From Enterobacteriaceae endosymbiont of Donacia vulgaris (GTDB lineage: Bacteria; Pseudomonadota; Gammaproteobacteria; Enterobacterales; Enterobacteriaceae): a stretch of DNA of 64,000 bases. The position numbers were made by a program, and so were the translations under genes. Of the stretch, positions 22,576 through 32,581 are shown in pieces. A model generated the notes under the pieces. That model was not told the origin of the DNA. It did not search any database and saw only the letters and a program-made list of their open reading frames with translations. The stretch covers positions 126,293 to 190,292 of the forward strand of contig NZ_CP046190.1 of NCBI RefSeq assembly GCF_012568445.1, in the 5' to 3' direction. Each line of letters begins with the position of its first letter. Position 1 is the stretch's first letter.

Positions 22576-22879
22576 ATAAATTATTAACTCCTATATATTA
22601 ATTAATTTTTTTTTAAAATATAAAATTTATTAAAAAAATTTTGATAATATGTTTTATATATCATATAAATTATAGTTCCCTAATGAAGGGGAAATGGGGT
22701 CACATATTAATGCATCAAGGGGGTCATCTAATTTTTTTTTTAATATAAAATTTTACTTATTTAAAATAAAATTTTTTTCTTAAACACAATGTTATATATT
22801 AAATTATATATTTTTTTAATTAATAAAATAATTCATTTTTATTAAAATCAATTTTACTTATAACTATGGAAATTATAGC
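22576..22879. other. Intergenic region between divergent dnaK and pepA
   Basis: 304 bp without a gene. It contains the dnaK heat-shock promoter, whose GC-rich core (around 22675-22725) stands out sharply from the surrounding A/T runs, and a leader of roughly 100 bp before dnaK. The pepA side (22740-22879) is plain AT-rich sequence in which I see no distinct promoter or structure. Confidence 0.7.
22692..22719 (-). promoter_or_regulatory. Sigma-32 (RpoH) heat-shock promoter of dnaK
   Basis: Read on the minus strand: a -35 element CTTGAT (22714-22719) preceded by a run of C, a 14-bp spacer, and a -10 element CCCCATTT (22692-22699). This matches the sigma-32 consensus (CTTGAA, 13-15 bp, CCCCATnT) and, as I recall it, the -35 and -10 boxes of the E. 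coli dnaK P1 promoter base for base. Such conservation in a genome this AT-rich implies selection and an active RpoH. Confidence 0.9.
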
Positions 22880-24373
22880 ATGAAATATACAGCAGAAAAA
22901 GTTACTATTTCTAAAAAAAATATATTTGATTGTATAGTAATACCTATATTTGAAAAATATAAATTCTCTAAAATTTCAAAAAAAATAAATAATATATCTA
23001 ATAATTATATATTAAATATTTTAAAAAAAAATAATATAAAAGGAAAAATTAATCAAAATATAATTTTATATGAAATTCCTAATTTTTTATGTAATAAAAT
23101 TATTATTATTGGTTGTGGTTTTAAAAATAAATTAAATAGAGAAAAATATAAATTAATTTTAAATAATATTGTTAATATTGTAAAACAATATTCTATTAAA
23201 GAAATAATATGGTGTTTATCTGATTTAGACATAGATAATTATCAATTATATTGGAAAATAAGAGATACAATTGATATTTTTGAAAAAAATATTTATTTAT
23301 TTAATAAATTTAAAAAATATAAATCAATTTTTTCATCAAAAATAAAATTTATTATTGATAATAATAATAAAGATATTTATCTTTCCGCAATAAAACATGG
23401 TAAAGCTATTAATCTAGGTATAAAAAAAGCTAAAGATATGGCTAATTTACCTCCTAATATATGTACTCCTAAATATTTATCTATTAAAGCAGAAAGTTTA
23501 AAAAAAAAATATAAAAATATTTCTGTAAAAATTTTTGATGAACAATATATGCAAAAAAAAGGTATGAATGCTTATTTATCTGTCAGTAAGGGATCTAAAA
23601 ATAAACCTTTTATCTCTATAATAGAATACTATAATAATAAAAAATCACAGCCTATAGTATTATTAGGTAAAGGTATAACTTTTGATTCAGGAGGTATATC
23701 TTTAAAACCTAGTAAAAATATGGAAGAAATGAAATATGATATGTGCGGAGCTGCATCTGTATACGGTACTATATGTTCAATAGCAGAATTAAAATTACCT
23801 ATAAATATTATTGCTATTTTAGCTGGTAGTGAAAATATGCCTAGTTCTAATGCATATAGACCTAGTGATATTATTAAAACAATGTCAGGTATTACTGTAG
23901 AAGTAATAAATACTGATGCTGAAGGACGTTTAATTTTATGTGATATATTAACTTATATTGAAAAATATAAACCTAAATATGTCATTGATATCGCTACTTT
24001 AACAGGAGCATGTGTTATTGCTTTAGGTAATAATATTAGTGGACTAATGTCAAATAATAATATTTTATCTGAAAAAATTATAACTGCTTCATTAGAAGCA
24101 GATGATCGTGTTTGGGAATTACCTATTAATGATAAAAAATATTTTGACAAATTAAAATCAAATATTGCTGATTTAGTAAATAGTAGTGATGGTATTGCAG
24201 GAACAATAACTGCTGCGTGTTTTTTATCTAAATTTACTCAAAAATATAAATGGGCTCATATAGATATTGCTGGGACAGCCTGGGATTATATTAATCAAAA
24301 AGCAATGGCTTCTGGAAGACCTGTGAATATGTTATGTCAATTTTTAATTAATCAAATAAATAATCATTCATAA
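22880..24373 (+). CDS. pepA: Leucyl aminopeptidase (cytosol aminopeptidase PepA)
   Basis: Dimetal M17 aminopeptidase that removes N-terminal residues from peptides; in E. coli it also binds DNA as XerA. The C-terminal catalytic half is well preserved: GKGITFDSGGISLKP (metal/catalytic Lys and Asp), the family signature NTDAEGRL near residue 344, and the IDIATLTGACV stretch. The N-terminal half (residues 1-170) is strongly AT-drifted. Length is 497 residues (E. coli 503). In E. coli it is followed by holC and valS; here holC (DNA polymerase III chi) is missing and only 50 bp separate it from valS. Confidence 0.96.
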   Translation: MKYTAEKVTISKKNIFDCIVIPIFEKYKFSKISKKINNISNNYILNILKKNNIKGKINQNIILYEIPNFLCNKIIIIGCGFKNKLNREKYKLILNNIVNIVKQYSIKEIIWCLSDLDIDNYQLYWKIRDTIDIFEKNIYLFNKFKKYKSIFSSKIKFIIDNNNKDIYLSAIKHGKAINLGIKKAKDMANLPPNICTPKYLSIKAESLKKKYKNISVKIFDEQYMQKKGMNAYLSVSKGSKNKPFISIIEYYNNKKSQPIVLLGKGITFDSGGISLKPSKNMEEMKYDMCGAASVYGTICSIAELKLPINIIAILAGSENMPSSNAYRPSDIIKTMSGITVEVINTDAEGRLILCDILTYIEKYKPKYVIDIATLTGACVIALGNNISGLMSNNNILSEKIITASLEADDRVWELPINDKKYFDKLKSNIADLVNSSDGIAGTITAACFLSKFTQKYKWAHIDIAGTAWDYINQKAMASGRPVNMLCQFLINQINNHS

Positions 24374-24423
24374 TTTTTTATAAATTTAATACAGATTTTA
24401 TTATATAAGAGATATTTTTTATT

Positions 24424-27198
24424 ATGAATAAAATATATAATCCAAAAAATTTTGAAAAAGAAATTTATAGTTATTGGGAAAATAATAATTTTTTAAAAAA
24501 TAAATTAGATGATTCAAAAAAATGTTTTTCTATTATGGTACCCCCGCCTAATATTACAGGTTCATTACATATAGGACATGCATTACAATATACTTTAATT
24601 GATATTTTAGTACGTTATCATAGAATGTTAGGGGAAAATATATTATGTCAAGTAGGAATCGATCATGCAGGTATTGCTACTCAAAATTTAATAGAACAAA
24701 AAATTTTTAATGAAACAGGAAAAACTAAAAATAATTATAGTCGAAAATTTTTTTTAGATAATATTTGGAAATGGAAAAATAAATATTGTAATATTATTTA
24801 TGACCAAATGAAAAGTTTAGGTTTATCTACAGAATGGGAAAAAGCAAGATTTACAATGGATGATAAATTTACTAAATCTGTAAGAGATATTTTTATTATT
24901 CTTTATAATGAGGGGTTAATTTATAAAAAACAAAGATTAATACATTGGGATTTAAAACTTAAAACTGTAGTTTCTGATTTAGAAGTTGAGTATAAAAAAA
25001 ATAAAACTAATTTATGGTATATAAAATATTTTTTATCAAATCAAATTAAAACTTTTGATAATAAAAATTATTTAATTATTGCTACAACTAGACCAGAAAC
25101 ATTATTTGCTGATAGTGCAATAGCAATAAATCCTTTAGATCAAAGATATAATAATTTAATTGGTAAATATGTAATTGTCCCAATTATTAACCGTAAAATT
25201 CCTATTATAGCAGATAATTATGCTAAAATAACAAAAGGAACAGGATGTGTTAAGATTAGTCCTGCACATGATTTTAAAGATTATCAAGTTGCAATTAAAC
25301 ATAATTTGCCTTTAATTAATATTTTTGATTTAAAAGGTAATATTTTAGAAAAATGTCAAATTTTTAATACAAAACAACAATCTCTAAAATTAAATAATAG
25401 TATTCCTAAAATTTTTCAAAAATTAAATTTTTTAAATGCAAGAAATATTATTCTTAAAGAAATGAAACAACAAGAATTATTAGTTAAATATGAAAAACAA
25501 ACTAGACTAATTCCATTTAGTATACGTAGTAATACTATTATTATGCCTATGTTAACAAATCAATGGTATTTAAAGACTAAAAGTTTATCTCAAAATGCAA
25601 TAAATGCTGTAAAAGAAAAAAAAATTGTGTTTTTCCCTGAAAAATATGAAAATATGTTTTATTCTTGGATGAATAATATTCAAGATTGGTGTATATCACG
25701 TCAATTATGGTGGGGACATAAAATACCAGTTTGGTATGATAATAAAAATAATATTTATGTAGGAAAAAATGAAAAAGAAATAAAAAAAAAATATAATTTA
25801 GACAAAAATTTTTATTTAAAACAAGATTCTGATGTTTTAGATACATGGTTCTCATCTAGTTTATGGACTTTTATTACTCTAAATTGGCCTAATAATAAAA
25901 ATTTTTCTTTTTTTCATCCTACTAATGTGATTATAAGTGGTTTTGATATTATTTTTTTTTGGATATCTAGAATGATAATGATGACAATGCATATTGTTAA
26001 AAATAAAAATAATATTCCTCAAATACCTTTTAAAAATATTTTAATGACAGGATTATTAAGAGATAATAAAGGAAATAAAATGTCTAAATCAAAAGGAAAT
26101 GTAATTAATCCAATGGATTTTATTGAAGGTATTACTTCTAAAAAAAAAATACAAAATAGTAAAATTTATGGAGCAGATGCATTAAGATTTACATTAGCAG
26201 CATTATCATCAACAGGTCGTGATGTATATTGGGATATAACTAGATTAGAAGGATATCGTAATTTTTGTAATAAAATTTGGAATGCTAGCATTTTTATTTT
26301 AAAAAATATTAATTATAACTTTACTAATAAAAAAAAAAATTTATCTATAATAGATAGATGGATTTGGTCTGAATATTATTTAGTCGTAAAATATTATATA
26401 AAAGCATTAAACAAATATCGTTTTGATTCTGCTACTAATATTTTATATAATTTTATATGGAATAAATTTTGTGATTGGTATTTAGAATACACTAAAATAG
26501 TTTTTCAAGAAAAAGATCAAAGTAAACATACTGGCACACATTATACATTATATAACCTTTTTGAGTCGTTATTAAGATTATCTCATCCAATAATTCCTTT
26601 TATTACTGAAGTTATATGGCAAAAACTAATTAAAAATGATAAAAAATTTTCTAATAGTAGTATTATGATCCAGGTTTTTCCTAAAGTAAATAAAATACAA
26701 ATAAACAAAAAAATTATAAATATTGTTAATATTTTTATTAAAATTATTACAATTATTCGTAATAATAAAATAGAAATGAATATAAAAAATAGTAAGAAAA
26801 TTAATTTATATATAAAAAACATAAATAATGAATTTAATATTTTTTTAAAAAATAATAAAAAAATTTTAGAAAAATTTGTAAATCTTAAAAAGATAATTTT
26901 TCTTAAAAAGAATATTAATTTTCCCCAAAAAACATTAATAAATAAAATAAATAATATTGAATTTGGTATTCTATTAGATAATACCATTATTAATAAGAAG
27001 AAATTATTAAAAAAAATTAATAATAAATTAAATAATAATCAAAAAATAATAAATCTATTAAATAAAAATGTAATAAATAAAAATTTTTTATCTAAAGCTC
27101 CTAAACATATTATACTAAAAAATTTAGAAAAATTAAAAAATTGTAAAATTTTGCAAAAAGAATTGTTACAAAAACTTTCTTTAATCGAAAATTTATAA
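24424..27198 (+). CDS. valS: Valyl-tRNA synthetase
   Basis: Class I aminoacyl-tRNA synthetase charging tRNA-Val. The HIGH motif is at residues 49-52 and KMSKS at 552-556; the CP1 editing domain lies between them with TTRPETLFADSA. Length is 924 residues (E. coli 951). The C-terminal coiled-coil region after residue about 760 is almost entirely Lys/Asn/Ile, but its heptad-like character survives. Order pepA-valS-argI follows E. coli with the genes between them removed. Confidence 0.97.
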   Translation: MNKIYNPKNFEKEIYSYWENNNFLKNKLDDSKKCFSIMVPPPNITGSLHIGHALQYTLIDILVRYHRMLGENILCQVGIDHAGIATQNLIEQKIFNETGKTKNNYSRKFFLDNIWKWKNKYCNIIYDQMKSLGLSTEWEKARFTMDDKFTKSVRDIFIILYNEGLIYKKQRLIHWDLKLKTVVSDLEVEYKKNKTNLWYIKYFLSNQIKTFDNKNYLIIATTRPETLFADSAIAINPLDQRYNNLIGKYVIVPIINRKIPIIADNYAKITKGTGCVKISPAHDFKDYQVAIKHNLPLINIFDLKGNILEKCQIFNTKQQSLKLNNSIPKIFQKLNFLNARNIILKEMKQQELLVKYEKQTRLIPFSIRSNTIIMPMLTNQWYLKTKSLSQNAINAVKEKKIVFFPEKYENMFYSWMNNIQDWCISRQLWWGHKIPVWYDNKNNIYVGKNEKEIKKKYNLDKNFYLKQDSDVLDTWFSSSLWTFITLNWPNNKNFSFFHPTNVIISGFDIIFFWISRMIMMTMHIVKNKNNIPQIPFKNILMTGLLRDNKGNKMSKSKGNVINPMDFIEGITSKKKIQNSKIYGADALRFTLAALSSTGRDVYWDITRLEGYRNFCNKIWNASIFILKNINYNFTNKKKNLSIIDRWIWSEYYLVVKYYIKALNKYRFDSATNILYNFIWNKFCDWYLEYTKIVFQEKDQSKHTGTHYTLYNLFESLLRLSHPIIPFITEVIWQKLIKNDKKFSNSSIMIQVFPKVNKIQINKKIINIVNIFIKIITIIRNNKIEMNIKNSKKINLYIKNINNEFNIFLKNNKKILEKFVNLKKIIFLKKNINFPQKTLINKINNIEFGILLDNTIINKKKLLKKINNKLNNNQKIINLLNKNVINKNFLSKAPKHIILKNLEKLKNCKILQKELLQKLSLIENL

Positions 27199-27241
27199 TA
27201 TTTTTTTATATTTAAGTTATTTAAAAATAAGGATATATTGT

Positions 27242-28270
27242 ATGAATCAATTTTATAATAAACATTTTTTAAAATTATCAGATTTTTCAAAAGAAAACAT
27301 TTATGAGTTAATTAACATTTCAGAAAAATTAAAATATAACAAAAAAAATTTTAAAGAAAAAAAGAAATTAGTAAATAAAAATATTATTCTTATTTTTGAA
27401 AAAAATTCAACAAGAACTAGATGTTCTTTTGAAATCGCTTGTTTTGATCAAGGAGCTAACGTTACTTATTTAAATATTAAAGATAGTCATATTGGTGATA
27501 AAGAGTCTTTAAAAGATTCAGCTAGAGTTTTAAGTAATATGTATCATGGATTAGAATATAGAGGAAAATATCAAAAAACAATAGAAATTCTTGCTCATTA
27601 TGCAACAATTCCTGTCTGGAATGGATTAACAAATGAATTTCATCCTACTCAAATATTAGCAGATTTATTAACTATTAAAGAAAATATTAAAAATAAAAAA
27701 ATAGATCAAATTACATTATCTTATATAGGAGATATTAATAATAATATTTCCTATAGTTTAATAGAAGCATCAAGTATAATTGGTTTTAAATTATTTTTAA
27801 TTTCACCACAAAAAATTAAATTAGGTAATAATATATATATAAATAATGTAATAAAAAAAATTAATACTTATAGTAATATAATTATTACTGATAATATTGA
27901 TTTAGGTGTTAAAAATACAGATTTTATTTATACAGATATTTGGTTATCTATGGGAGAAAAAAAATCTTTACAATTATGGGAAAAAAAAATTAAAAAATTA
28001 CATAAGTATCAAGTTAATAAATTATTACTCGAAAAAAGTCAAAATCAGAATGTTAAAATTATGCATTGCTTACCATCATTACATCTATATAAACATTATA
28101 AAAATTTATTTACCAAAAAAATTATTTCAAAATATAATCTATATAATGGGTTAGAAATAACAGATGAAATTTTTGAATCTAAAAATAGTATTATATTTCA
28201 ACAAGCAGAAAATAAAATACATACTATTAAAGCTATAATGATGACTTCTTTATTAAAAGAAAAATATTAA
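27242..28270 (+). CDS. argI: Ornithine carbamoyltransferase
   Basis: Makes citrulline from ornithine and carbamoyl phosphate in arginine synthesis. The carbamoyl-phosphate loop STRTR is at residues 56-60, HPTQ near residue 134, DIWLSMGE in the ornithine domain, and the catalytic HCLP near residue 275. Length is 342 residues (E. coli 334). Position next to valS matches E. coli argI, not argF. carA and carB, at 58140-62523, supply the carbamoyl phosphate. The rest of the arginine pathway is not in this window, so whether ornithine is made here or taken from the host cannot be told. Confidence 0.95.
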   Translation: MNQFYNKHFLKLSDFSKENIYELINISEKLKYNKKNFKEKKKLVNKNIILIFEKNSTRTRCSFEIACFDQGANVTYLNIKDSHIGDKESLKDSARVLSNMYHGLEYRGKYQKTIEILAHYATIPVWNGLTNEFHPTQILADLLTIKENIKNKKIDQITLSYIGDINNNISYSLIEASSIIGFKLFLISPQKIKLGNNIYINNVIKKINTYSNIIITDNIDLGVKNTDFIYTDIWLSMGEKKSLQLWEKKIKKLHKYQVNKLLLEKSQNQNVKIMHCLPSLHLYKHYKNLFTKKIISKYNLYNGLEITDEIFESKNSIIFQQAENKIHTIKAIMMTSLLKEKY

Positions 28271-28574
28271 AATATTTATAAATAAATTCAAAAAAATTTT
28301 ATGGAAAATAATAAGTTATTTATTAATAAAAAATTTTTATTAAACATATATTTATTAATTGATTTCTCTGAATTTATACAAATAAAATATTAATTTTCTA
28401 AAATATAAATAACTTATAAATAATAAAATTTATTTATAAAAAAATATTTTGAAATATAATAAATTTATTAAATAAAATATATATAAAAGATTTAATTTTA
28501 TTAAAATATAGAAATTAAAATTAAAATTATTTAAATAAAATATAGATAATATATTAATAATAAGGTTTAATAAA
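28271..28574. other. Gene-free stretch between argI and potD
   Basis: 304 bp of nearly pure A/T. I find no recognisable gene, tRNA or strong hairpin. A 30-codon frame at 28301-28393 has no similarity I know of. In relatives potA, potB and potC lie directly upstream of potD; no remnant of any of them is recognisable here. An AAGG-type ribosome-binding site lies just before potD. Confidence 0.6.
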
Positions 28575-29636
28575 ATGTTTTTATTTTTTAGAATAATATG
28601 TATTATTTTTATAATATTATTATTTCCAATAACAAAAAAATATTTAAATTTTACAAAATCTATTTCAAACACTATTTTTTTTTATAATTGGACCGAATAT
28701 GTTCCTCAAGAAATTTTAGATCAATTTACTAAAGAAACTGGTATTAAAATTATTTATTCTACATATGAATCTAATGAAAGTATGTATGCTAAATTAAAAA
28801 CTTATAAAAAACAACCCTATGATTTAGTTGTACCTTCCACATATTTTGTAGCAAAAATGAAAAATGAAGGTATGATACAAAAAATAGATAAAAAAAAAAT
28901 ACCTAATTTTTCTAATTTAGATTCTCAATTTTTAAACAAACCTTTTGATTTAAATAATGAATATTCTATTCCATATATGTGGGGTGCTACAGGTATAGGA
29001 ATTAATACTAATATAATAGAACCAAATTCTGTTAATAGTTGGAATGATTTATGGAATCCAAAATATTATAAATCTATTTCTTTAATAGATGATGCTAAAG
29101 AAGTATTTCAAATGTCACTAATAAAATTAGGGTATCCGGGAAATACAACTAATATAAAATATATAAAAAGAGCTTTTATCGATTTAAAAAAATTAATGCC
29201 TAATATTATTTCATTTAATTCTGATAATCCTGGATATCCTTTTATTGAAGGTTCTGTAAATATAGGAATGATTTGGAATGGTTCTACTTATTCTGTGCAA
29301 AAATTAGGAATCCCTTTAAAATTTATTTGGCCAAAAGAAGGAGGTATTTTTTGGATGGATAGTTTTGTTATACCTAGTAATGCGAAGAATATTAAAGGTG
29401 CTTTAAAATTAATTAATTTTTTACTTAGACCTGATATTGCATCCAAAATAGCTAAAAAAACAGGTTTTTCTACTCCAAATTTACAAGCACAAAAATTATT
29501 ACCATTAGATATGATTAATAATGATACTTTATATCCTGATGATAAAATAATTAATAAAGGTATATGGCAGAATGATATAGTTATTAACATAAGTAAAAAA
29601 TATGAATTTTTTTTTCAAGAATTAAAAAATTTATAA
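28575..29636 (+). CDS. potD: Spermidine/putrescine-binding periplasmic protein PotD
   Basis: Substrate-binding component of the PotABCD polyamine ABC importer. After a hydrophobic N-terminal signal or anchor (residues 2-20) the mature part follows E. coli PotD closely: FYNWTEYVPQEILDQFTKET, then YESNESMYAKLKTY, YDLVVPSTYFV, GMIWNGSTYSVQ and PKEGGIFWMDSFVIPSNA. The aromatic and acidic polyamine-box residues I can place are kept. Length is 353 residues (E. coli 348). The genes for the ATPase and permeases (potA, potB, potC) do not precede it as they do in E. coli. Either they moved elsewhere or the binding protein has outlived its transporter. The N-terminus lacks a clear AxA cleavage site. Confidence 0.94.
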   Translation: MFLFFRIICIIFIILLFPITKKYLNFTKSISNTIFFYNWTEYVPQEILDQFTKETGIKIIYSTYESNESMYAKLKTYKKQPYDLVVPSTYFVAKMKNEGMIQKIDKKKIPNFSNLDSQFLNKPFDLNNEYSIPYMWGATGIGINTNIIEPNSVNSWNDLWNPKYYKSISLIDDAKEVFQMSLIKLGYPGNTTNIKYIKRAFIDLKKLMPNIISFNSDNPGYPFIEGSVNIGMIWNGSTYSVQKLGIPLKFIWPKEGGIFWMDSFVIPSNAKNIKGALKLINFLLRPDIASKIAKKTGFSTPNLQAQKLLPLDMINNDTLYPDDKIINKGIWQNDIVINISKKYEFFFQELKNL

Positions 29637-29719
29637 TATTTAATATATTTTTTACTTTAAAAATAATATTTTTAAAGTTATTATTTATTTACTATATATT
29701 TTATAAAAACATAATTTTC

Positions 29720-29749
29720 TTGACATATATATGTTATATATATTAGTAT
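29720..29749 (+). promoter_or_regulatory. Probable sigma-70 promoter of the tRNA-Asn gene
   Basis: TTGACA at 29720-29725 is a perfect -35 hexamer. An 18-bp spacer leads to TAGTAT (29744-29749) as a weaker -10. Transcription would start about 15 bp before the tRNA. Perfect TTGACA sites are rare in this AT-rich sequence, and the same arrangement recurs upstream of the other two tRNA genes. Confidence 0.6.
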
Positions 29750-29772
29750 TATTAACTAATAATTTATAAAGA

Positions 29773-29845
29773 TCCTCTGTAGTTCAGTTGGTAGAACGGC
29801 GGACTGTTAATCCGTATGTCACTGGTTCGAATCCAGTCAGGGGAG
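29773..29845 (+). tRNA. tRNA-Asn (GUU)
   Basis: 73-nt cloverleaf closely matching E. coli tRNA-Asn. The acceptor arms TCCTCTG and CAGGGGA pair fully with one G-T wobble, the anticodon loop is CTGTTAA with anticodon GUU, and the T-loop is TTCGAAT. The discriminator is G. No CCA is encoded (the next bases are TTA), so CCA-adding enzyme is needed. It stands between potD and prmB. Confidence 0.97.
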
Positions 29846-29937
29846 TTAAAATTATTAAAATTTTTATATCGTAAAATATATTTTATGTTTTTATATTATC
29901 AAAAAGTATCATACTATAGGAAATATACATATATTAT

Positions 29938-30846
29938 ATGGTAATAAAATTTAAATATTTATTTAACAAAGAAATTATAAATGAATTCTTATCTATTCAA
30001 GATGTAGTACGTTGGATAACAAGCTGTTTCAATGTTTCAAATTTATGGTATGGACATGGAAATGATAATCCATGGGATGAAGCTTTAAATTTAGTTTTAC
30101 CATTATTAGGATTACCTCCTTATTTATGGAATGATGTTCGTGCATCTAAATTATCTTTGAAAGAACGTAAATGGATTTATCAATTAGTATTAAAACGTAT
30201 CAAAAAAAGAATTCCAGTAGTATATTTAACAAAAAAAACTTGGTTTTGTGGACATGAATTATATATTGATAATAGAGTATTAATACCTAGATCTCCAATT
30301 GCTGAATTAATTAATAATAAATTTAAGTCTATTATTTTACCATATAAAAAACCAAAGTATATATTAGATTTATGTACTGGTAGTGGCTGTATAGCTATTG
30401 CCTGTGCATATCTTTACCCTAATGCACATATAGATGCAGTAGATATTTCTTTAGATGCTATTAATGTAGCAGAATATAATATCCAATTACATGGATTAGA
30501 AAATCGTATTACTCCTATATGTAGTAATTTGTTTAATAAATTAAAAAAATCAACTTATGATTTAATCATAACTAATCCTCCATATGTAGATAAACAAGAT
30601 ATAAAATTCTTACCAAAAGAATATTTATATGAACCTAAAATAGGATTATTTTGTAAAAACAATGGTATAGCAATTATTGAAGAAATAATATCTAAATCAC
30701 CTTTCTATCTTAAAAAAAATGGTATTTTAATTTGTGAAGTAGGAAATAAAATGTTAGATATTATAGAAAAATATCCTGAAATTAATTTTCAATGGATTAA
30801 TATAAAAAATGGAGGTATAGGAATATTTAAAATGGAAAATATTTAA
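29938..30846 (+). CDS. prmB: Ribosomal protein L3 glutamine methyltransferase PrmB
   Basis: SAM-dependent N5-glutamine methyltransferase acting on Gln150 of ribosomal protein L3. The N-terminal substrate domain contains LWYGHGNDNPWDEA, the SAM site is LDLCTGSGCIAIACAY near residue 142, and the catalytic NPPY is at about 213-216. Length is 302 residues (E. coli 310). The ATG at 29938 has AGGA at 29918-29921, rather far upstream. PrmC, the release-factor homologue, is the main alternative, but the N-terminal motif and the neighbour aroC (as in E. coli) settle it as PrmB. Confidence 0.95.
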   Translation: MVIKFKYLFNKEIINEFLSIQDVVRWITSCFNVSNLWYGHGNDNPWDEALNLVLPLLGLPPYLWNDVRASKLSLKERKWIYQLVLKRIKKRIPVVYLTKKTWFCGHELYIDNRVLIPRSPIAELINNKFKSIILPYKKPKYILDLCTGSGCIAIACAYLYPNAHIDAVDISLDAINVAEYNIQLHGLENRITPICSNLFNKLKKSTYDLIITNPPYVDKQDIKFLPKEYLYEPKIGLFCKNNGIAIIEEIISKSPFYLKKNGILICEVGNKMLDIIEKYPEINFQWINIKNGGIGIFKMENI

Positions 30847-30899
30847 TATATCATATTATTTTATAAAAAATATATTTATAAATTTAGGAGTAAATATTC

Positions 30900-31979
30900 A
30901 TGTCAGGTAATAGTATTGGAAAATTATTTAAAGTTACAACTTTTGGAGAATCACATGGAAAATCTTTAGGATGTATAATAGATGGAGTTCCTCCGAAAAT
31001 TCCTTTAAAAATAAAGGATATACAAAAAGATTTAAATAGACGTAAACCAGGATTATCGAAATATACTTCTCCTCGTAAAGAATTAGATCAAATACAAATT
31101 TTATCAGGTGTATTTAATAATTTAACAACGGGAACAAGTATTGGTTTATTAATAAATAATATAGATATACGATCTCAAGATTATAATAATATTAAAAATA
31201 TTTTTCGTCCTGGTCATGCTGATTATACTTATGAAAAAAAATATGGAATAAGAGATTATAGAGGTGGTGGACGTTCATCAGCTAGAGAAACAACTATGCG
31301 TGTAGCAGCAGGAGCAATTGCTAAAAAATATTTATCAATAAAATATAATTTAAAAATTAAGGGATATTTATCTCAAATAGGTGATATAATTTGTGATTTT
31401 GACAATTGGGAAGAAGTAAATAAAAATCCTTTTTTTTGTCCAAATACACACCAAATAAAATATTTACAAAATATGATAAATAATTTAAAAAAAACAGGTA
31501 ATTCTATAGGTGCTAAAATTACTATTATTGTAGAAAATGTACCAGTAGGATTAGGTGAACCAGTATTTGATAAATTAGATGCTGAATTAGCACATGCAAT
31601 AATGAGTATTAATGCAGTAAAAGGAATTGAAATAGGGGACGGTTTTAATTCTGTAAATAAATTAGGAAGTAATTATAGAGATGAAATCAGAAAAGATGGT
31701 TTTCAAAGTAATAATTCTGGAGGAATATTAGGAGGTATTAGTACAGGACAAAATATAATTATAAATTTTGTAGTAAAACCAACTTCTAGTATTTCTATTC
31801 CAGGAAAAACAATTAATATATTAGGGAAAGAAACATATTGTATTACACAAGGACGTCATGATCCTTGTGTAGGTATTAGAGCAGTTCCGATAGGAGAAGC
31901 AATGGTTGCTATAATTTTAATGGATCATTTATTACGTTATCGAGCACAATGTATTGATATTATAAATTTATCAAATTAA
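30900..31979 (+). CDS. aroC: Chorismate synthase
   Basis: FMN-dependent enzyme converting EPSP to chorismate, the last common step to aromatic amino acids. Conserved elements include [18 protein letters not shown] at the N-terminus, [14 protein letters not shown], the [12 protein letters not shown] region near residue 125, and [13 protein letters not shown] near residue 318. Length is 359 residues (E. coli 361). It follows prmB as in E. coli. Its stop codon shares bases with the stop codon of the convergent peroxiredoxin gene. Retention fits aromatic amino acid supply to a host, though no other aro gene is visible here. Confidence 0.97.
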   Translation: MSGNSIGKLFKVTTFGESHGKSLGCIIDGVPPKIPLKIKDIQKDLNRRKPGLSKYTSPRKELDQIQILSGVFNNLTTGTSIGLLINNIDIRSQDYNNIKNIFRPGHADYTYEKKYGIRDYRGGGRSSARETTMRVAAGAIAKKYLSIKYNLKIKGYLSQIGDIICDFDNWEEVNKNPFFCPNTHQIKYLQNMINNLKKTGNSIGAKITIIVENVPVGLGEPVFDKLDAELAHAIMSINAVKGIEIGDGFNSVNKLGSNYRDEIRKDGFQSNNSGGILGGISTGQNIIINFVVKPTSSISIPGKTINILGKETYCITQGRHDPCVGIRAVPIGEAMVAIILMDHLLRYRAQCIDIINLSN

Positions 31980-32581
31980 TATAATTCATTTATATCATTA
32001 GATAAATAATTAATAATTCCTTTAGAATTAGGTGTTATACTTTTTTTACCTTTTTCCCATTGTGCAGGACATACATCTCCATATTTTTCATTATGTTTTA
32101 AAGCATCAATTATACGAATGATTTCATTTATATTTCTTCCAAATTGGAGATCATTTACTAACTGATGTCTTATGATTTTTTCTTTATCTATTATAAATAA
32201 CGCTCTTAAAGCTATACCTAAATCAGGATGTTCAATACCATAAGATTTTTGTATATTTTTTGTAATATCGGATATCATCATAAATTTTATATGACCTATC
32301 CCCCCTTTATTTATAGGAGTATTTCTCCATGCTTGATGAACAAATTGTGAATCACATGATATACCTAATAAATTAACATTTCTTTTTTGAAAACTATTAA
32401 AATGTTGATTTAAAGAAATAATCTCTGTTGGACAAACGAATGTAAAATCTAAAGGCCAAAAAAATAATACAGTTATCTTATTTTCTAAATATTTATATAA
32501 ATTAAAATTATCAATAATTGATCCATTTGATAAAACAGCAGAAGCATTAAAATCAGGAGCTTTTTTAGTTACTAAAATCAT
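31976..32581 (-). CDS. ahpC: Typical 2-Cys peroxiredoxin (AhpC/TSA family)
   Basis: Thiol peroxidase reducing hydrogen peroxide and alkyl hydroperoxides. The peroxidatic Cys50 is in DFTFVCPTE, the resolving Cys171 in DVCPAQW, and the active-site Arg in [12 protein letters not shown]. Length is 201 residues. The sequence is closer to the roughly 200-residue TSA/peroxiredoxin C type of Enterobacterales than to the 187-residue E. coli AhpC, so the symbol follows common usage and its reductant may be thioredoxin and not AhpF. No ahpF is adjacent. The gene converges on aroC with overlapping stop codons. Confidence 0.93.
   Translation of the reverse strand: MILVTKKAPDFNASAVLSNGSIIDNFNLYKYLENKITVLFFWPLDFTFVCPTEIISLNQHFNSFQKRNVNLLGISCDSQFVHQAWRNTPINKGGIGHIKFMMISDITKNIQKSYGIEHPDLGIALRALFIIDKEKIIRHQLVNDLQFGRNINEIIRIIDALKHNEKYGDVCPAQWEKGKKSITPNSKGIINYLSNDINELY

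Noticed and set aside
26583-26987. 134-codon minus-strand frame inside valS, with membrane-like composition
   Set aside because: It is the complement of the Lys/Asn/Ile-rich C-terminal part of ValS; Phe/Leu/Ile-rich antisense is an expected artefact.
28301-28393. Thirty-codon plus-strand frame upstream of potD
   Set aside because: I considered a remnant of potA or potC. The residues do not resemble either, and the length is within chance for this composition.
28430-28672. 80-codon minus-strand frame between argI and potD
   Set aside because: It overlaps the potD N-terminus antisense and is made of AT-driven residues only; no evidence for a gene.
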